Source: a virus. From it: a stretch of 30,802 nucleotides of DNA. Each line of letters begins with the position of its first letter. Position 1 is the first letter of the stretch. The stretch is taken from IMG/VR virus record IMGVR_UViG_3300020198_000067, positions 1 through 30,802 of that record. One strand, given 5' to 3'. The position numbers were made by a program, and so were the translations under genes. Below are positions 1-7,444 of the stretch, piece by piece. Below the pieces are notes generated by a model that worked only from the letters and a program-made list of their open reading frames with translations, was not told the origin of the DNA and searched no databases.

Positions 1-2
1 AT

Positions 3-1319
3 GCGGATAAGATCAAGAAGATCAAGGGCTACTTAGAAGATCAGGGCTATAGCTCCAAAATGATTTTCGTGAATGCCAGCAATGAGATTTCTAAGCAGCG
101 CAATGAGGATCGTGGAAAACGCGGCGGGAGAATGGTTCCCGAGAAGATTCGTAAACAGAAATGGGATTCTTCTCAAGCAGCACTGCAACAATATCAGGAT
201 GTGTTCGAATCCGATTTGGTTGTGGTTGATAATTCTACTGATGCCTCTGACAAAGACCACACTAAAAATTTGAATCGTATCTGGAAAATAATGTCTCATT
301 TTACCAAGCAAGAGGTCGAGGACCCTGCGGCAAAACACTGGATCAATACTCAAACTGGAAAGAGTGTTGACCCGCATGAACCTGAGTTTGGTCAGAAACA
401 AGTTGTGGATAAGCACATCTCACACGAGGCCGCTAGTGAAGCTAAGGCATTGGGATTGGTCTATTATGGTTTTGGTCGATATGGGAAAAATGGTCATGTC
501 ACGCACAAGAGTCTTAATGGTCATTTAACAGAATTGCACCCTATCAATGTGGCCGCTACGTCAGCTTCTGGCAGTGGTGGTGTGGTCAAAAAGCCAGCGA
601 TGGAGGACTTCATGCATCAACACAATCAGACTTTCTCGGATATTGAGGAACGAATTGAGAAGGGCCTGGGCTACGAACTGCAACGTTTCAAATTAGATGA
701 AGAAGCTCTGAGCCATGTTCTCTCGAATCTAGAACAGAATATTGAGTATTACGATGCGTTTCCCGCGCCGATAGTCGAAACCACGTTCGGCTATGATGAT
801 CTGGGGGCACCACTAATGGGTCAGGCTCCACAGGATCAATGGGTTCAAGGTCAGACCACGAGCGGTACCAAGCCCACGCTGAAAGAACTGCGAAAGAAAA
901 ATAAAAATGGGCAGAAGCGTCTTACGACAGAACAACCGTCCTGGCCATCCGGAGCAATGTTGAGGATATCCGCTTTAGCTCGTGGTGAAGTAGACCAGAA
1001 ATGGTTAGATGAAGCAGCTAAACTTATAAAAGATTCTATTACTGCTCCGTATGTATCTACACAAATTAGCACCTTAGGTGGAGGTGCGGGCCCAGTGTTT
1101 AAACGGGCTGCTATATTAATTACAATTTCGTTACAACCCAAAAATGATTGGCCAAACGGAATATTAGAAAATTCTACATATGGCCGATTTAGTTTAGATT
1201 CTACTGGTGGACTAGAAATGTTTAGCGGACATGCCCGAATGAAATTTAGAAAAACAGCAGTCAAAACAGTCGAAGAAGCAATTAAAAAATTAAACAACTG
1301 GGTATTAGTAAATAAATGA
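3..1319 (+). CDS. Large protein with P-loop kinase-like N-terminal region (5' end outside window)
   Basis: The frame is open to the left edge, so the true start lies upstream; the first in-window ATG (60) is internal. About 438 codons are visible. The first ~90 residues (MIFVNASNEISKQRN, then GRMVPEKIRKQKW, then a hydrophobic DLVVVDN strand) resemble the C-terminal half of zeta-toxin/polynucleotide-kinase-like P-loop proteins seen in T4-like phages, but the Walker A motif would be upstream and is not seen. A middle segment (AKALGLVYYGFGRYGKNGHVTHKS) resembles conserved T4-like phage proteins. The last ~120 residues (from about 950) form another apparent domain encoded in clearly more AT-rich DNA. 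The protein is followed after 82 bases by the small-protein cluster. The kinase assignment is a similarity judgement and moderate at best; existence of the gene is secure. Confidence 0.75.
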   Translation, partial: ADKIKKIKGYLEDQGYSSKMIFVNASNEISKQRNEDRGKRGGRMVPEKIRKQKWDSSQAALQQYQDVFESDLVVVDNSTDASDKDHTKNLNRIWKIMSHFTKQEVEDPAAKHWINTQTGKSVDPHEPEFGQKQVVDKHISHEAASEAKALGLVYYGFGRYGKNGHVTHKSLNGHLTELHPINVAATSASGSGGVVKKPAMEDFMHQHNQTFSDIEERIEKGLGYELQRFKLDEEALSHVLSNLEQNIEYYDAFPAPIVETTFGYDDLGAPLMGQAPQDQWVQGQTTSGTKPTLKELRKKNKNGQKRLTTEQPSWPSGAMLRISALARGEVDQKWLDEAAKLIKDSITAPYVSTQISTLGGGAGPVFKRAAILITISLQPKNDWPNGILENSTYGRFSLDSTGGLEMFSGHARMKFRKTAVKTVEEAIKKLNNWVLVNK

Positions 1320-1401
1320 GTCTAGAAGTAAGAGGAGCTAGGATCCTGTGAAACTTATTTGCGAATACGCAGGTAAGCCGAAACCAAAATAGGAGAGCAA
1401 C

Positions 1402-1866
1402 ATGAAAACAAAATCAGCCTTTCATAGTGTCATGACTGAGGGAAAATTGGATATAAAGAAATTGTTGGGTGAAGAACCCGATAATGCTCAGTTCACCAAG
1501 GAACTGAAGGCACAGCAAGATCGTGCCAGTCGGAAGGTGCAGCAATCGCTTTCCTCAGTTCCCGCTTTCACTCCCGCGAAAGACATAAAGCCAAAAGTGG
1601 GGGATGAAGTGGAAGCTGATCCTGCTGATCCCACGCCTGCGGATGGTGGTGTGACAGTGAGGAAAGAATCGATTGATGGAGCGGATCTTGCGGCTCTTCA
1701 CGGTAAGAAAAAGATGGAAGAGGGGCAAGCTGATTATATTCTCAAGAAACACATTGGTGGTGAAAAAAAGAAATCTCTTAGCGCGAAAGAGGCGAGCGAT
1801 TTTAAAGATTCGTTGAAGTCTTTCATGCAAACAAAGAAAATGCCTGTCGGCCTGGGCAAGAAATGA
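1402..1866 (+). CDS. Small protein with capsid-targeting-like N-terminus (candidate internal protein)
   Basis: 154 residues, not matched to a named family. It has a good ribosome binding site (AGGAGAG, 7 bases before ATG). The N-terminus MKTKSAFHSVMTEGKL is near-identical to that of the gene at 2201. It resembles the T4 internal-protein capsid-targeting sequence (MKTYQEFIAE|A) in length, the MKT start, an aromatic residue at about position 7 and an E-G/A junction. The rest is charged and Lys-rich with a Pro-rich stretch (residues 60-80) and no membrane segment. Its stop overlaps the next start (ATGA), so translation is coupled. Packaging into the head is inference. Confidence 0.8.
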   Translation: MKTKSAFHSVMTEGKLDIKKLLGEEPDNAQFTKELKAQQDRASRKVQQSLSSVPAFTPAKDIKPKVGDEVEADPADPTPADGGVTVRKESIDGADLAALHGKKKMEEGQADYILKKHIGGEKKKSLSAKEASDFKDSLKSFMQTKKMPVGLGKK

Positions 1867-2192
1867 AATCTTTTGCGGTTCTACGAGAAGATTTAAGACA
1901 GTGGTTCGATCCCAAGCATCCTAAAGGTGGTTGGAAAAGAATCAACAGTAAGGGTGAAGCAATTGGCCCCTGCACTCTCAAAGAGGGTGTGTGGAAAACG
2001 ATTAAGACGTTGCGAAAAGAAGCAACTGAACTGATGCAAGAAACTGACTTGACACCCGGCGAAGAAAAGAAAAAAGAAAAATACGTAAGGGGCATGAAGA
2101 AGAATATCGGTGATTTTCGTTCTCGATATGGTGAACGGAGCAAAGAAGTCATGTACGCTACAGCCACAAAAATGGCAAAGGAATCCGAGTAG
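1863..2192 (+). CDS. Small basic phage protein, MKSFAVLRED start
   Basis: 109 residues, translationally coupled to the gene before it by an ATGA overlap. It contains a Gly/Trp-rich segment (KHPKGGWKRINSKGEAIG) and a C-terminal helix (RYGERSKEVMYATATKMAKE). That combination recurs in small T4-like phage proteins of unknown function, as far as I recognise it. The start MKSFAVLRE|D resembles a capsid-targeting/prohead-protease site (L-x-E). Lys/Arg-rich, no cysteine pair, no membrane segment. Function unknown; presence of a real gene is well supported by coupling and composition. Confidence 0.8.
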   Translation: MKSFAVLREDLRQWFDPKHPKGGWKRINSKGEAIGPCTLKEGVWKTIKTLRKEATELMQETDLTPGEEKKKEKYVRGMKKNIGDFRSRYGERSKEVMYATATKMAKESE

Positions 2193-2200
2193 GAGCTATT

Positions 2201-2461
2201 ATGAAAACAAAGCCCGCATTTTATAGTGTCATGAGTGAGGGGAAACTCAATATAACGAAGTTATTGGGTGAACAATCCGGCATTCATGCTCCAGGAACTA
2301 AAGTGAATGTTCCGCATAAAGGTAAAATGACACCAGGTAAGATTGTTCGTCATGACAAAGGCGACAAACACGGAAGTCCCCTTTACGTGGTGGATGTGGG
2401 TGAGCGTGAATCGAAAAAAGTTCCTGCTCATGAAATAAGAAAAGAGAAAGTCGGGCATTAA
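2201..2461 (+). CDS. Small KOW-like protein sharing the N-terminal leader of the gene at 1402
   Basis: 86 residues, preceded by AGGAGC at good spacing. The first 24 residues (MKTKPAFYSVMSEGKL, then KLLGE) are a paralogous copy of the start of the protein at 1402, while the remainder is unrelated. That is a leader-swap pattern. Residues ~30-80 (GTKVNVPHKGKMTPGKIV then LYVVDVG) look like a small beta-barrel of KOW/SH3 type. Two candidate prohead-protease sites are visible: VMSE|G and LLGE|Q. Function unknown. Confidence 0.75.
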   Translation: MKTKPAFYSVMSEGKLNITKLLGEQSGIHAPGTKVNVPHKGKMTPGKIVRHDKGDKHGSPLYVVDVGERESKKVPAHEIRKEKVGH

Positions 2462-2482
2462 AATACTTACGGGAGACTATCA

Positions 2483-3268
2483 ATGGAAATTCACGGCGAG
2501 AGAATGACAATCGAAGATGTCCATGCACCTCATAACTTAAAAGTGGGCGATAAAGTCAAACCGAAAATCGGTCCCCATAAAGGACAAACGCACGATGTTA
2601 TGTATGTACATCCTGATGGTCGGGTGCTAATTCGTCCGTCACATCCAATTAAGCGTTCACGAGTTTCCTATCGCCTCGGCGCGGTGAATGCTCAGCCGCA
2701 TCAATTAGATTTGGTGGATGACCCGAAGAACGCACGAGATGTTGTTCATCGGTATGCTCCGTATTTGGAAGAACACTCAGACCCGTTCAGAATGACACAG
2801 CAGCTAGTTCGGGAATCCATTGGTAATAATCCCCCCAGTCATCTTATGGCAAAGTATGGAAAAGATGGCAAGACATATCATCTCTGGCAAATGGGCAATC
2901 ATCGATATGAACTGACGATGCGTGATCCGCACCGAAGGGAACGACAATTCAAATCGGTTGAGACTTTTCCAGACGATTCACTAGAAGATGTCAAGGCGCA
3001 ACTGAAAAAGGATGGCTACAAGGAACTTGAGTTGGAAGAACACTCAGACCTGTTCAGAATGACACAACAGCTAGTTCGGGAAGCTAATGAGAAAGAGGAA
3101 AAGAAGGATTCAGAGAAAAAAGACACTGAGGACAAAGATTCAGAGGAGAGTTCGAAGAAAGAGAAGAAGCCCGAAGAAAAGAAATCGGGAAAGATTGAAC
3201 TATCAGCCAAGAAAGATGTCTTCAATGCCGAGCCGACTACGACTCCCAATGTATGGCAGCAGACCTAA
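2483..3268 (+). CDS. KOW-like protein with internal duplication and charged tail
   Basis: 261 residues with a GGGAGA ribosome binding site. Residues ~18-60 (KVGDKVKPKIGPHKGQTHDV) look like a KOW domain. A 17-residue segment (LEEHSD-x-FRMTQQLVRE) occurs twice, at about residues 95-111 and 184-200, and flanks a small domain (HLMAKYGKDGKTYHLWQMGN). After the second copy comes a very highly charged Lys/Glu tail (~205-240). Each copy ends in LVRE followed by S or A, which resembles a prohead-protease junction. It could be a fusion of two small packaged proteins. Function unknown. Confidence 0.75.
   Translation: MEIHGERMTIEDVHAPHNLKVGDKVKPKIGPHKGQTHDVMYVHPDGRVLIRPSHPIKRSRVSYRLGAVNAQPHQLDLVDDPKNARDVVHRYAPYLEEHSDPFRMTQQLVRESIGNNPPSHLMAKYGKDGKTYHLWQMGNHRYELTMRDPHRRERQFKSVETFPDDSLEDVKAQLKKDGYKELELEEHSDLFRMTQQLVREANEKEEKKDSEKKDTEDKDSEESSKKEKKPEEKKSGKIELSAKKDVFNAEPTTTPNVWQQT
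2765..2815 (+). repeat. 51-base direct repeat, copy 1
   Basis: Copy 1 of an in-frame direct repeat inside the gene at 2483. It matches 3032-3082 at 49 of 51 bases; both differences (CCC/CTG region and CAG/CAA) lie in codons of the segment LEEHSDxFRMTQQLVRE. The offset of 267 bases is 89 codons, so the frame is kept. Confidence 0.9.
3032..3082 (+). repeat. 51-base direct repeat, copy 2
   Basis: Copy 2 of the repeat at 2765-2815. Near-identity at the DNA level suggests a recent duplication or gene conversion. Confidence 0.9.
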
Positions 3269-3311
3269 TTGGACGATGTATCCCTTATAAGCGAGCCTTA
3301 CAAGGTGTAAT

Positions 3312-3968
3312 ATGCCATCTAAACAATTATCAGATTATAAACACGATCCTCCTACATACCACATGCTTAAAATAGCTTCGGATACAGTAAAGCATCCGAT
3401 GAAAGCCCTATTAGGCGGGCCATCGGTTGAACAGGCGCGTGAAACCTTAACGTCACACGGAATTACCGAAGCAGAAGCACCTATGATTTTCGTTGATATG
3501 GATGGCGTACTCGTCGATTTCAATGCAGGGGCGATGTCTGTGTTCGGTCATGACGAATTGCGAAAGCGGCAAGCGTCCAAGAGCGAGACTGATAAGATTA
3601 TGGCCCTGGGAGAAAAGTTCTGGCGTGACTTGCCCCCGATGCCAGGATTTGATACGCTCTGGAATTGGGTCGATAAGCATGATGCCCATATTCTCTCGGC
3701 TCGTGCGGCCTGGGAAGCTCCTGGTCAGAGTTATTCCTATGCGGGGAAAATGAAGTGGATCAAGCAGCATCTAAACATTTCGATCTCACGGGTGCATATT
3801 GTCAGACGATCAGAGAAACAAATATTCGCCACGGCTCATAATACGAGCAATATCCTGATCGATGATCTGACGAAAAATATTCGTGAATGGGAGGCACACC
3901 GTGGAATTGGTATCCACCACAAGACCGTGCCAGATACGATTCAGCAATTGAGGAAACTTGTGAACTAA
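3312..3968 (+). CDS. HAD-family 5'(3')-deoxyribonucleotidase-like phosphatase with N-terminal extension
   Basis: 218 residues. HAD motif I is IFVDMDGVLVDFN (D62, D64), motif II is HILSA, motif III a Lys in the KMKWIKQHL helix, and motif IV ILIDDLTKNI (DD). These match the NT5C-type HAD nucleotidases common in phages, which dephosphorylate (d)NMPs. The catalytic domain starts near residue 58. The preceding ~53 residues are an unrelated helical extension ending in GITE|AEAP, which fits the T4 prohead protease consensus (L/I-x-E|A). The gene is 44 bases after its neighbour, and its start has only a weak ribosome site (AAGGTG). Nucleotide salvage is the likely role; packaging in the head is an alternative suggested only by the extension. 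Confidence 0.82.
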   Translation: MPSKQLSDYKHDPPTYHMLKIASDTVKHPMKALLGGPSVEQARETLTSHGITEAEAPMIFVDMDGVLVDFNAGAMSVFGHDELRKRQASKSETDKIMALGEKFWRDLPPMPGFDTLWNWVDKHDAHILSARAAWEAPGQSYSYAGKMKWIKQHLNISISRVHIVRRSEKQIFATAHNTSNILIDDLTKNIREWEAHRGIGIHHKTVPDTIQQLRKLVN

Positions 3969-4010
3969 ATACTATGAATATCTACCACACTTAATCGAAG
4001 GAGAATGAAT

Positions 4011-4565
4011 ATGTCACTTTGGGGAAACACAGATGCCGCTGGAACAGCACCGAAATCTTCACCTGCGATGGGAACGGGTGTCGCAGGAGCAGGGACATCC
4101 ACGCTCTATGGGAATACGACCTATGGCGTTCAGGCCACGAATCAAGTGGTCGGCGTGTTTGGTGTCTCGACGCTTGAAATGGCAAACACACAGGGCGAGG
4201 GAAAGAAAGTGCAGAGCGCGGGTTGGAATCTTCGGAGAGCGGGGACGGGGCCAGTAACGACCCTGACGATCAGCACCGCGGGAACTAACTATGTCAATGG
4301 ATTTTTGACCTTCACTGCAACCAATGGTGGGAGTGCGAATGCCTCGTATACCTGCAATAGCGCCACGGGTGGGATCAATTCGGTCACACTGATTAATGGT
4401 GGGGCAGGCTATACGGTTGCGCCCACGATCACAGGAACCAATGGCTCAGGATGCAGCATTGTGGCAACAGTGGGCGGACGTGCGGGGCGAGTGCATTATG
4501 AGTGCTTAGTAGCCCAGGGCAGTCAGAATGATGGAACATCAGATGATGCAATCCTGCCACAATAA
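4011..4565 (+). CDS. Probable small virion protein (MSLWG family), Gly/Thr-rich
   Basis: 184 residues beginning MSLWGNTDAAG. The ATG at 4011 is preferred over 4005 because AAGGAG then lies 7 bases upstream instead of 1. The MxLWG(N/K)xD start followed by Gly/Ser/Thr-rich beta-type sequence recurs among T4-like marine and freshwater phages as a virion-associated protein; I recognise the pattern but not a fixed name. Repeat-like strands (LTISTAGTNYVNGFLTF and VTLINGGAGYTVAPTITG) suggest a beta-sandwich. A sequence resembling a late promoter (CTAAATACT, about 3965) lies upstream but is degenerate. Confidence 0.75.
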   Translation: MSLWGNTDAAGTAPKSSPAMGTGVAGAGTSTLYGNTTYGVQATNQVVGVFGVSTLEMANTQGEGKKVQSAGWNLRRAGTGPVTTLTISTAGTNYVNGFLTFTATNGGSANASYTCNSATGGINSVTLINGGAGYTVAPTITGTNGSGCSIVATVGGRAGRVHYECLVAQGSQNDGTSDDAILPQ

Positions 4566-4587
4566 TTATTGAGAGAGGTGAATTAAC

Positions 4588-5001
4588 ATGGCATTATCAC
4601 AATTTCCATTGGATGAAGATCATAACCTGACCTTCACTCCTCAAGCCGATGGAGCCTCAGAGAACGTGCTTGAGGAGTTGATGGATGACTTGTTTGTGGA
4701 GTTTGAGCAGCCCGTCGAATCGGTAATGCGAGGGTTCCTGCTGCTACGATTGATTTTGCAGAATCATGGTTTCACGATTCCTGATTTGCCTCATGACCCC
4801 ACTGAGGGCGAGGAGATATATGGAATCAAGGTTCATAATGAGGAGTGGTATTTGTACGTAGGCTACGGTCCCTTGAATGACGATGCGGACGATGCTGCTG
4901 CGGGATTTGATTTCTATGTCGATATCATGGATGAGGAAACTCTGCATGACTTTCTAGAAGGAGATGAAACGGACGAGACAGACGTTGAAGATGAACAATA
5001 G
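4588..5001 (+). CDS. Acidic protein of unknown function
   Basis: 137 residues with ribosome site GAGAGG. The protein is strongly acidic, especially the last ~25 residues (FLEGDETDETDVEDEQ). A hydrophobic helix (RGFLLLRLILQNHGF, ~48-62) is probably buried, not membrane-spanning. No family recognised. It lies in a tight plus-strand run with the genes at 4011 and 5012, consistent with one operon. Confidence 0.7.
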   Translation: MALSQFPLDEDHNLTFTPQADGASENVLEELMDDLFVEFEQPVESVMRGFLLLRLILQNHGFTIPDLPHDPTEGEEIYGIKVHNEEWYLYVGYGPLNDDADDAAAGFDFYVDIMDEETLHDFLEGDETDETDVEDEQ

Positions 5002-5011
5002 GTGATGGTGC

Positions 5012-5404
5012 GTGGTTCCTCTGACTGAGAAAACCGTGATTCTGTATGCAAGCAAGGCGTATGATCGTCCTGGGTGCATTCAGAGTGAATTCCGAAAGGA
5101 TTTGCAACGATTTCGATATCTGAATCGATTGCTGAGGCGGTATCATCGGACAGGGAAGATTCGAGAGCGATTGGTTCTGAATCACCTCGTGGTCTTGTAT
5201 AATGTGTTTGGGGTGAGTGCGACGACGAGGTTAGTGTTCTTTTACGTAGAGCCGGCATATCATGGGGCGCTGAAAACGTTTTTACTGTTTCTGAGCTATA
5301 TGCCCGAACGTATTGAGAATATTAGAGGAACCACGATTCATAGTGCATCTATTCAGTTAGATATGACCATAGCAGAAATTTTGCGGGGTATACGTCATGC
5401 CTGA
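5012..5404 (+). CDS. Conserved T4-like phage protein of unknown function (GTG start)
   Basis: 130 residues. The frame is closed by a TGA at 5003, leaving GTG at 5012 as the only sensible start, behind AGGTGA. The sequence RFRYLNRLLRRYHRTG, then RERLVLNHLVVLYNVFG, then LKTFLLFLSYMPE follows a pattern I recognise from many T4-like myoviruses, where it sits next to structural genes. Its biochemical role is unknown. It overlaps the next gene by 8 bases. Confidence 0.8.
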   Translation: MVPLTEKTVILYASKAYDRPGCIQSEFRKDLQRFRYLNRLLRRYHRTGKIRERLVLNHLVVLYNVFGVSATTRLVFFYVEPAYHGALKTFLLFLSYMPERIENIRGTTIHSASIQLDMTIAEILRGIRHA

Positions 5405-5777
5405 ACAGCAAAAGCAAATGGGCCGTCAGCAAGCGAATACTGCTATTCAGCAAGAGGATGCGGCTGTCAATGCCGCAGGTAGTGGAGCGGTGGCTGGATT
5501 AGGAGTTGGACCGCAGGGTGAACCAGGGTCTCCTGCACGATCCATGGTCCGTCGAAAACAGTTTGGCGGCGTTGAGGTCTTTGAAGTGAATTGCGAGTGG
5601 TTTCATAAAGCTCGCATGGGTAAGCGCAAACACGCAAAGTATGAACACTACGTTGGAACAGATGAAACAGGTCAGGCGATACGGGACTATGGTAACGCGG
5701 ATTATTCGCGGCCCATTATCATTCAGGATGAACGAACTGGGGCCATGATGTACTTGAGGTACGGAAAGGCCAGATAA
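5397..5777 (+). CDS. Conserved hypothetical phage protein
   Basis: 126 residues, overlapping the gene at 5012 by 8 bases. The N-terminal ~50 residues are Gln/Ala/Gly-rich and look disordered. The C-terminal ~75 residues form a compact domain (GVEVFEVNCEWFHKARMGKRK, then YVGTDETGQAIRDYG, ending GAMMYLRYGKAR). This type of short domain is familiar from T4-like phages but I cannot name a function. Confidence 0.75.
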   Translation: MPEQQKQMGRQQANTAIQQEDAAVNAAGSGAVAGLGVGPQGEPGSPARSMVRRKQFGGVEVFEVNCEWFHKARMGKRKHAKYEHYVGTDETGQAIRDYGNADYSRPIIIQDERTGAMMYLRYGKAR

Positions 5778-5778
5778 T

Positions 5779-6306
5779 ATGTCAGCAGATTTGCACGATT
5801 TACAATTATCCCTGGGCTTGCTTAACAAGGATGTGGAGCAAGTCGTGGTGAACTATAACCGCTTAACACAAACAATAGAGCGAATGCACGAGACGAACAT
5901 GGAGATTATCAGTATGTTCAGAGCCTACGAAGAAAAGCACGAGAATCTCAAACAAGCCGAAGTCACACTCAGCGCGAAGGTGGATGATTTGCGGGATCGT
6001 CTAGATTCGATCAAACCAGAAGTCACTGCGGCGATGCGCGAATTACTAGATCAGCATACTGAGGACGAGCGAAAAATACATGCTCTCGCCCAGCAGAACC
6101 TGAAAACAATGCTGGATGAATATGTCAAGAACGAAAAGAAAAACAAGCAAGAGAGCTTCTTCAATGATATCACCTTCGAGGCCATCAAGCAGTATGGCAA
6201 GATATTTGGATTTCTTTTCATTGTGGTCTTTTTTGCAGGATACTATCTTTCTCATGCCTTTACCTTCATTAGTTCCTTGGTGACAAGCCCTTTTCATAAG
6301 CCCTAG
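5779..6306 (+). CDS. Coiled-coil protein with C-terminal membrane anchor
   Basis: 175 residues, starting 1 base after the stop of the preceding gene. Residues ~5-125 are heptad-like and charged, predicting a long coiled coil. Residues ~142-164 (KIFGFLFIVVFFAGYYLSHA) form one hydrophobic transmembrane segment followed by a short tail. The architecture, a cytoplasmic or periplasmic coil with a C-terminal anchor, fits an i-spanin or a membrane-tethered phage factor, but no lysis genes are adjacent, so function stays open. Confidence 0.7.
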   Translation: MSADLHDLQLSLGLLNKDVEQVVVNYNRLTQTIERMHETNMEIISMFRAYEEKHENLKQAEVTLSAKVDDLRDRLDSIKPEVTAAMRELLDQHTEDERKIHALAQQNLKTMLDEYVKNEKKNKQESFFNDITFEAIKQYGKIFGFLFIVVFFAGYYLSHAFTFISSLVTSPFHKP

Positions 6307-6313
6307 CTAGGAC

Positions 6314-6342
6314 TTGACAGGCTGACCTCCTTATGCTATAGT
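6314..6342 (+). promoter_or_regulatory. Strong sigma70-type promoter for the primase-thyX-nrdA module
   Basis: TTGACA (6314-6319), 17-base spacer, TATAGT (6337-6342). Predicted start about 6349, giving a ~50-base leader before the primase ATG at 6401. It lies directly after the stop of the coiled-coil gene, with a CCTAGCTAGG palindrome just before it. Confidence 0.75.
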
Positions 6343-6400
6343 ATGTCCTTGTGAAGTGATAAATCTAATTAAGTCATAAATTTCATTCTGTTTCTGTGAT

Positions 6401-7435
6401 ATGTTGTACCTCGATCAAAAATATCTGCTTTTGATTTCCTCGCAGTTGCAGGGCTTTATTCGCAAGTCGGATCGGCTCTACAATTGCCGATGTTTTCAGT
6501 GTGGTGATTCACGGAAAAAACAATCAAAGAAACGTGGGTACTTTTTTCCGTTTCAGAATCGTCTGGTCTACAAGTGTCATAATTGCGGACTAACGTGTAG
6601 CCTTCGATCAGTTCTGAAAAAAGTTAATCCTGAACAAGCCAAAGCGTACGGACTCGAATGGCTCAGGGAACAACGATCTTCTGCGACACTTCCGATGCGT
6701 CCCGTTGCACCATCTGTACCTGATGCCGCAAACTTGATTTCAGCCGATAAAATTCTGCTGGATGCGGGGGCTATTCCATGTAGTGAATTACCTGTAGGAC
6801 ATCGTGGTCGTTTATACTTAGAGAAACGACAATTGCCTGCTATGAAATGGTCTCGATTGTGGTATGCGAATAACTTTCGTTCCTTTGTGCGAGAGATTGA
6901 TCCCGTACTTGCCAAGACGATTCCCTGTGATGAGCCACGATTGGTGATTCCTGCGATTGATCGTCAGAACCATTTGATCGCGGTGTCGGGTCGTGCTATT
7001 TTACCTGAGTCGAAACTACGCTACCAGACGGTGAGAATCAAGGAATCTGCGACTCGTATTCTCTTTGGTCTGAATGAAATGGATCAGTATCAACCGCTCT
7101 ATGTTTGCGAGGGACCACTGGATAGTTTGTTTTTACCAAATGCTATCGCAGTGGGAAATTGTCAGCTAGGGGCTGCTGTGCCTGATATCAAGCATAGTAA
7201 TATTACGCTGATTTTCGATAACGAACGGCGTAACAAAGAACTGGTTCAGTCGATGCTGAAGGCCGTGAAAGAAGGCTATGCGGTGGTCTTCTGGCCTGAG
7301 ACGATCAAAGAAAAAGATATCAATGATATGATTCGGGCGGGATACGATTTAGATTATCTGCTCCGTATCATTAAGGATCATACCAAGGTTGGATTAGCAG
7401 CCTATACTGAATGGTCGTTTTGGAAGAAAACATAA
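6401..7435 (+). CDS. 61: DNA primase (T4 gp61-like)
   Basis: 344 residues, close to T4 gp61 (342). The N-terminal zinc-binding region has CFQC (C31/C34) and CHNC (C59/C62). The toprim catalytic core shows LYVCEGPLDSLF (acidic motif) and ITLIFDNERRN (DxN-type motif), with a final KEKDINDMI segment typical of the family. It would synthesise short RNA primers for lagging-strand replication with the gp41-type helicase, which is not in the window. The ATG at 6401 has a weak ribosome site (CTGTGATAT); no better in-frame start is apparent. It is followed after 9 bases by thyX. Confidence 0.88.
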   Translation: MLYLDQKYLLLISSQLQGFIRKSDRLYNCRCFQCGDSRKKQSKKRGYFFPFQNRLVYKCHNCGLTCSLRSVLKKVNPEQAKAYGLEWLREQRSSATLPMRPVAPSVPDAANLISADKILLDAGAIPCSELPVGHRGRLYLEKRQLPAMKWSRLWYANNFRSFVREIDPVLAKTIPCDEPRLVIPAIDRQNHLIAVSGRAILPESKLRYQTVRIKESATRILFGLNEMDQYQPLYVCEGPLDSLFLPNAIAVGNCQLGAAVPDIKHSNITLIFDNERRNKELVQSMLKAVKEGYAVVFWPETIKEKDINDMIRAGYDLDYLLRIIKDHTKVGLAAYTEWSFWKKT

Positions 7436-7444
7436 GGAGGAATC

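Noticed and set aside
1350-1394. GTG-started 14-codon frame (MKLICEYAGKPKPK) with an upstream GAGGAG
   Set aside because: Too short to separate from chance; the ribosome-like GAGGAG alone is weak evidence.
3962-3975. AACTAAATACTATG as a plus-strand late promoter for the gene at 4011
   Set aside because: Two mismatches to TATAAATA in AT-rich DNA; suggestive position only, so not listed as a feature.
4914-5258. Minus-strand frame of 114 codons across the 4588 and 5012 genes
   Set aside because: It lies antisense to two tightly packed genes and lacks a ribosome site; an identical-region second frame exists, typical of shadow frames.
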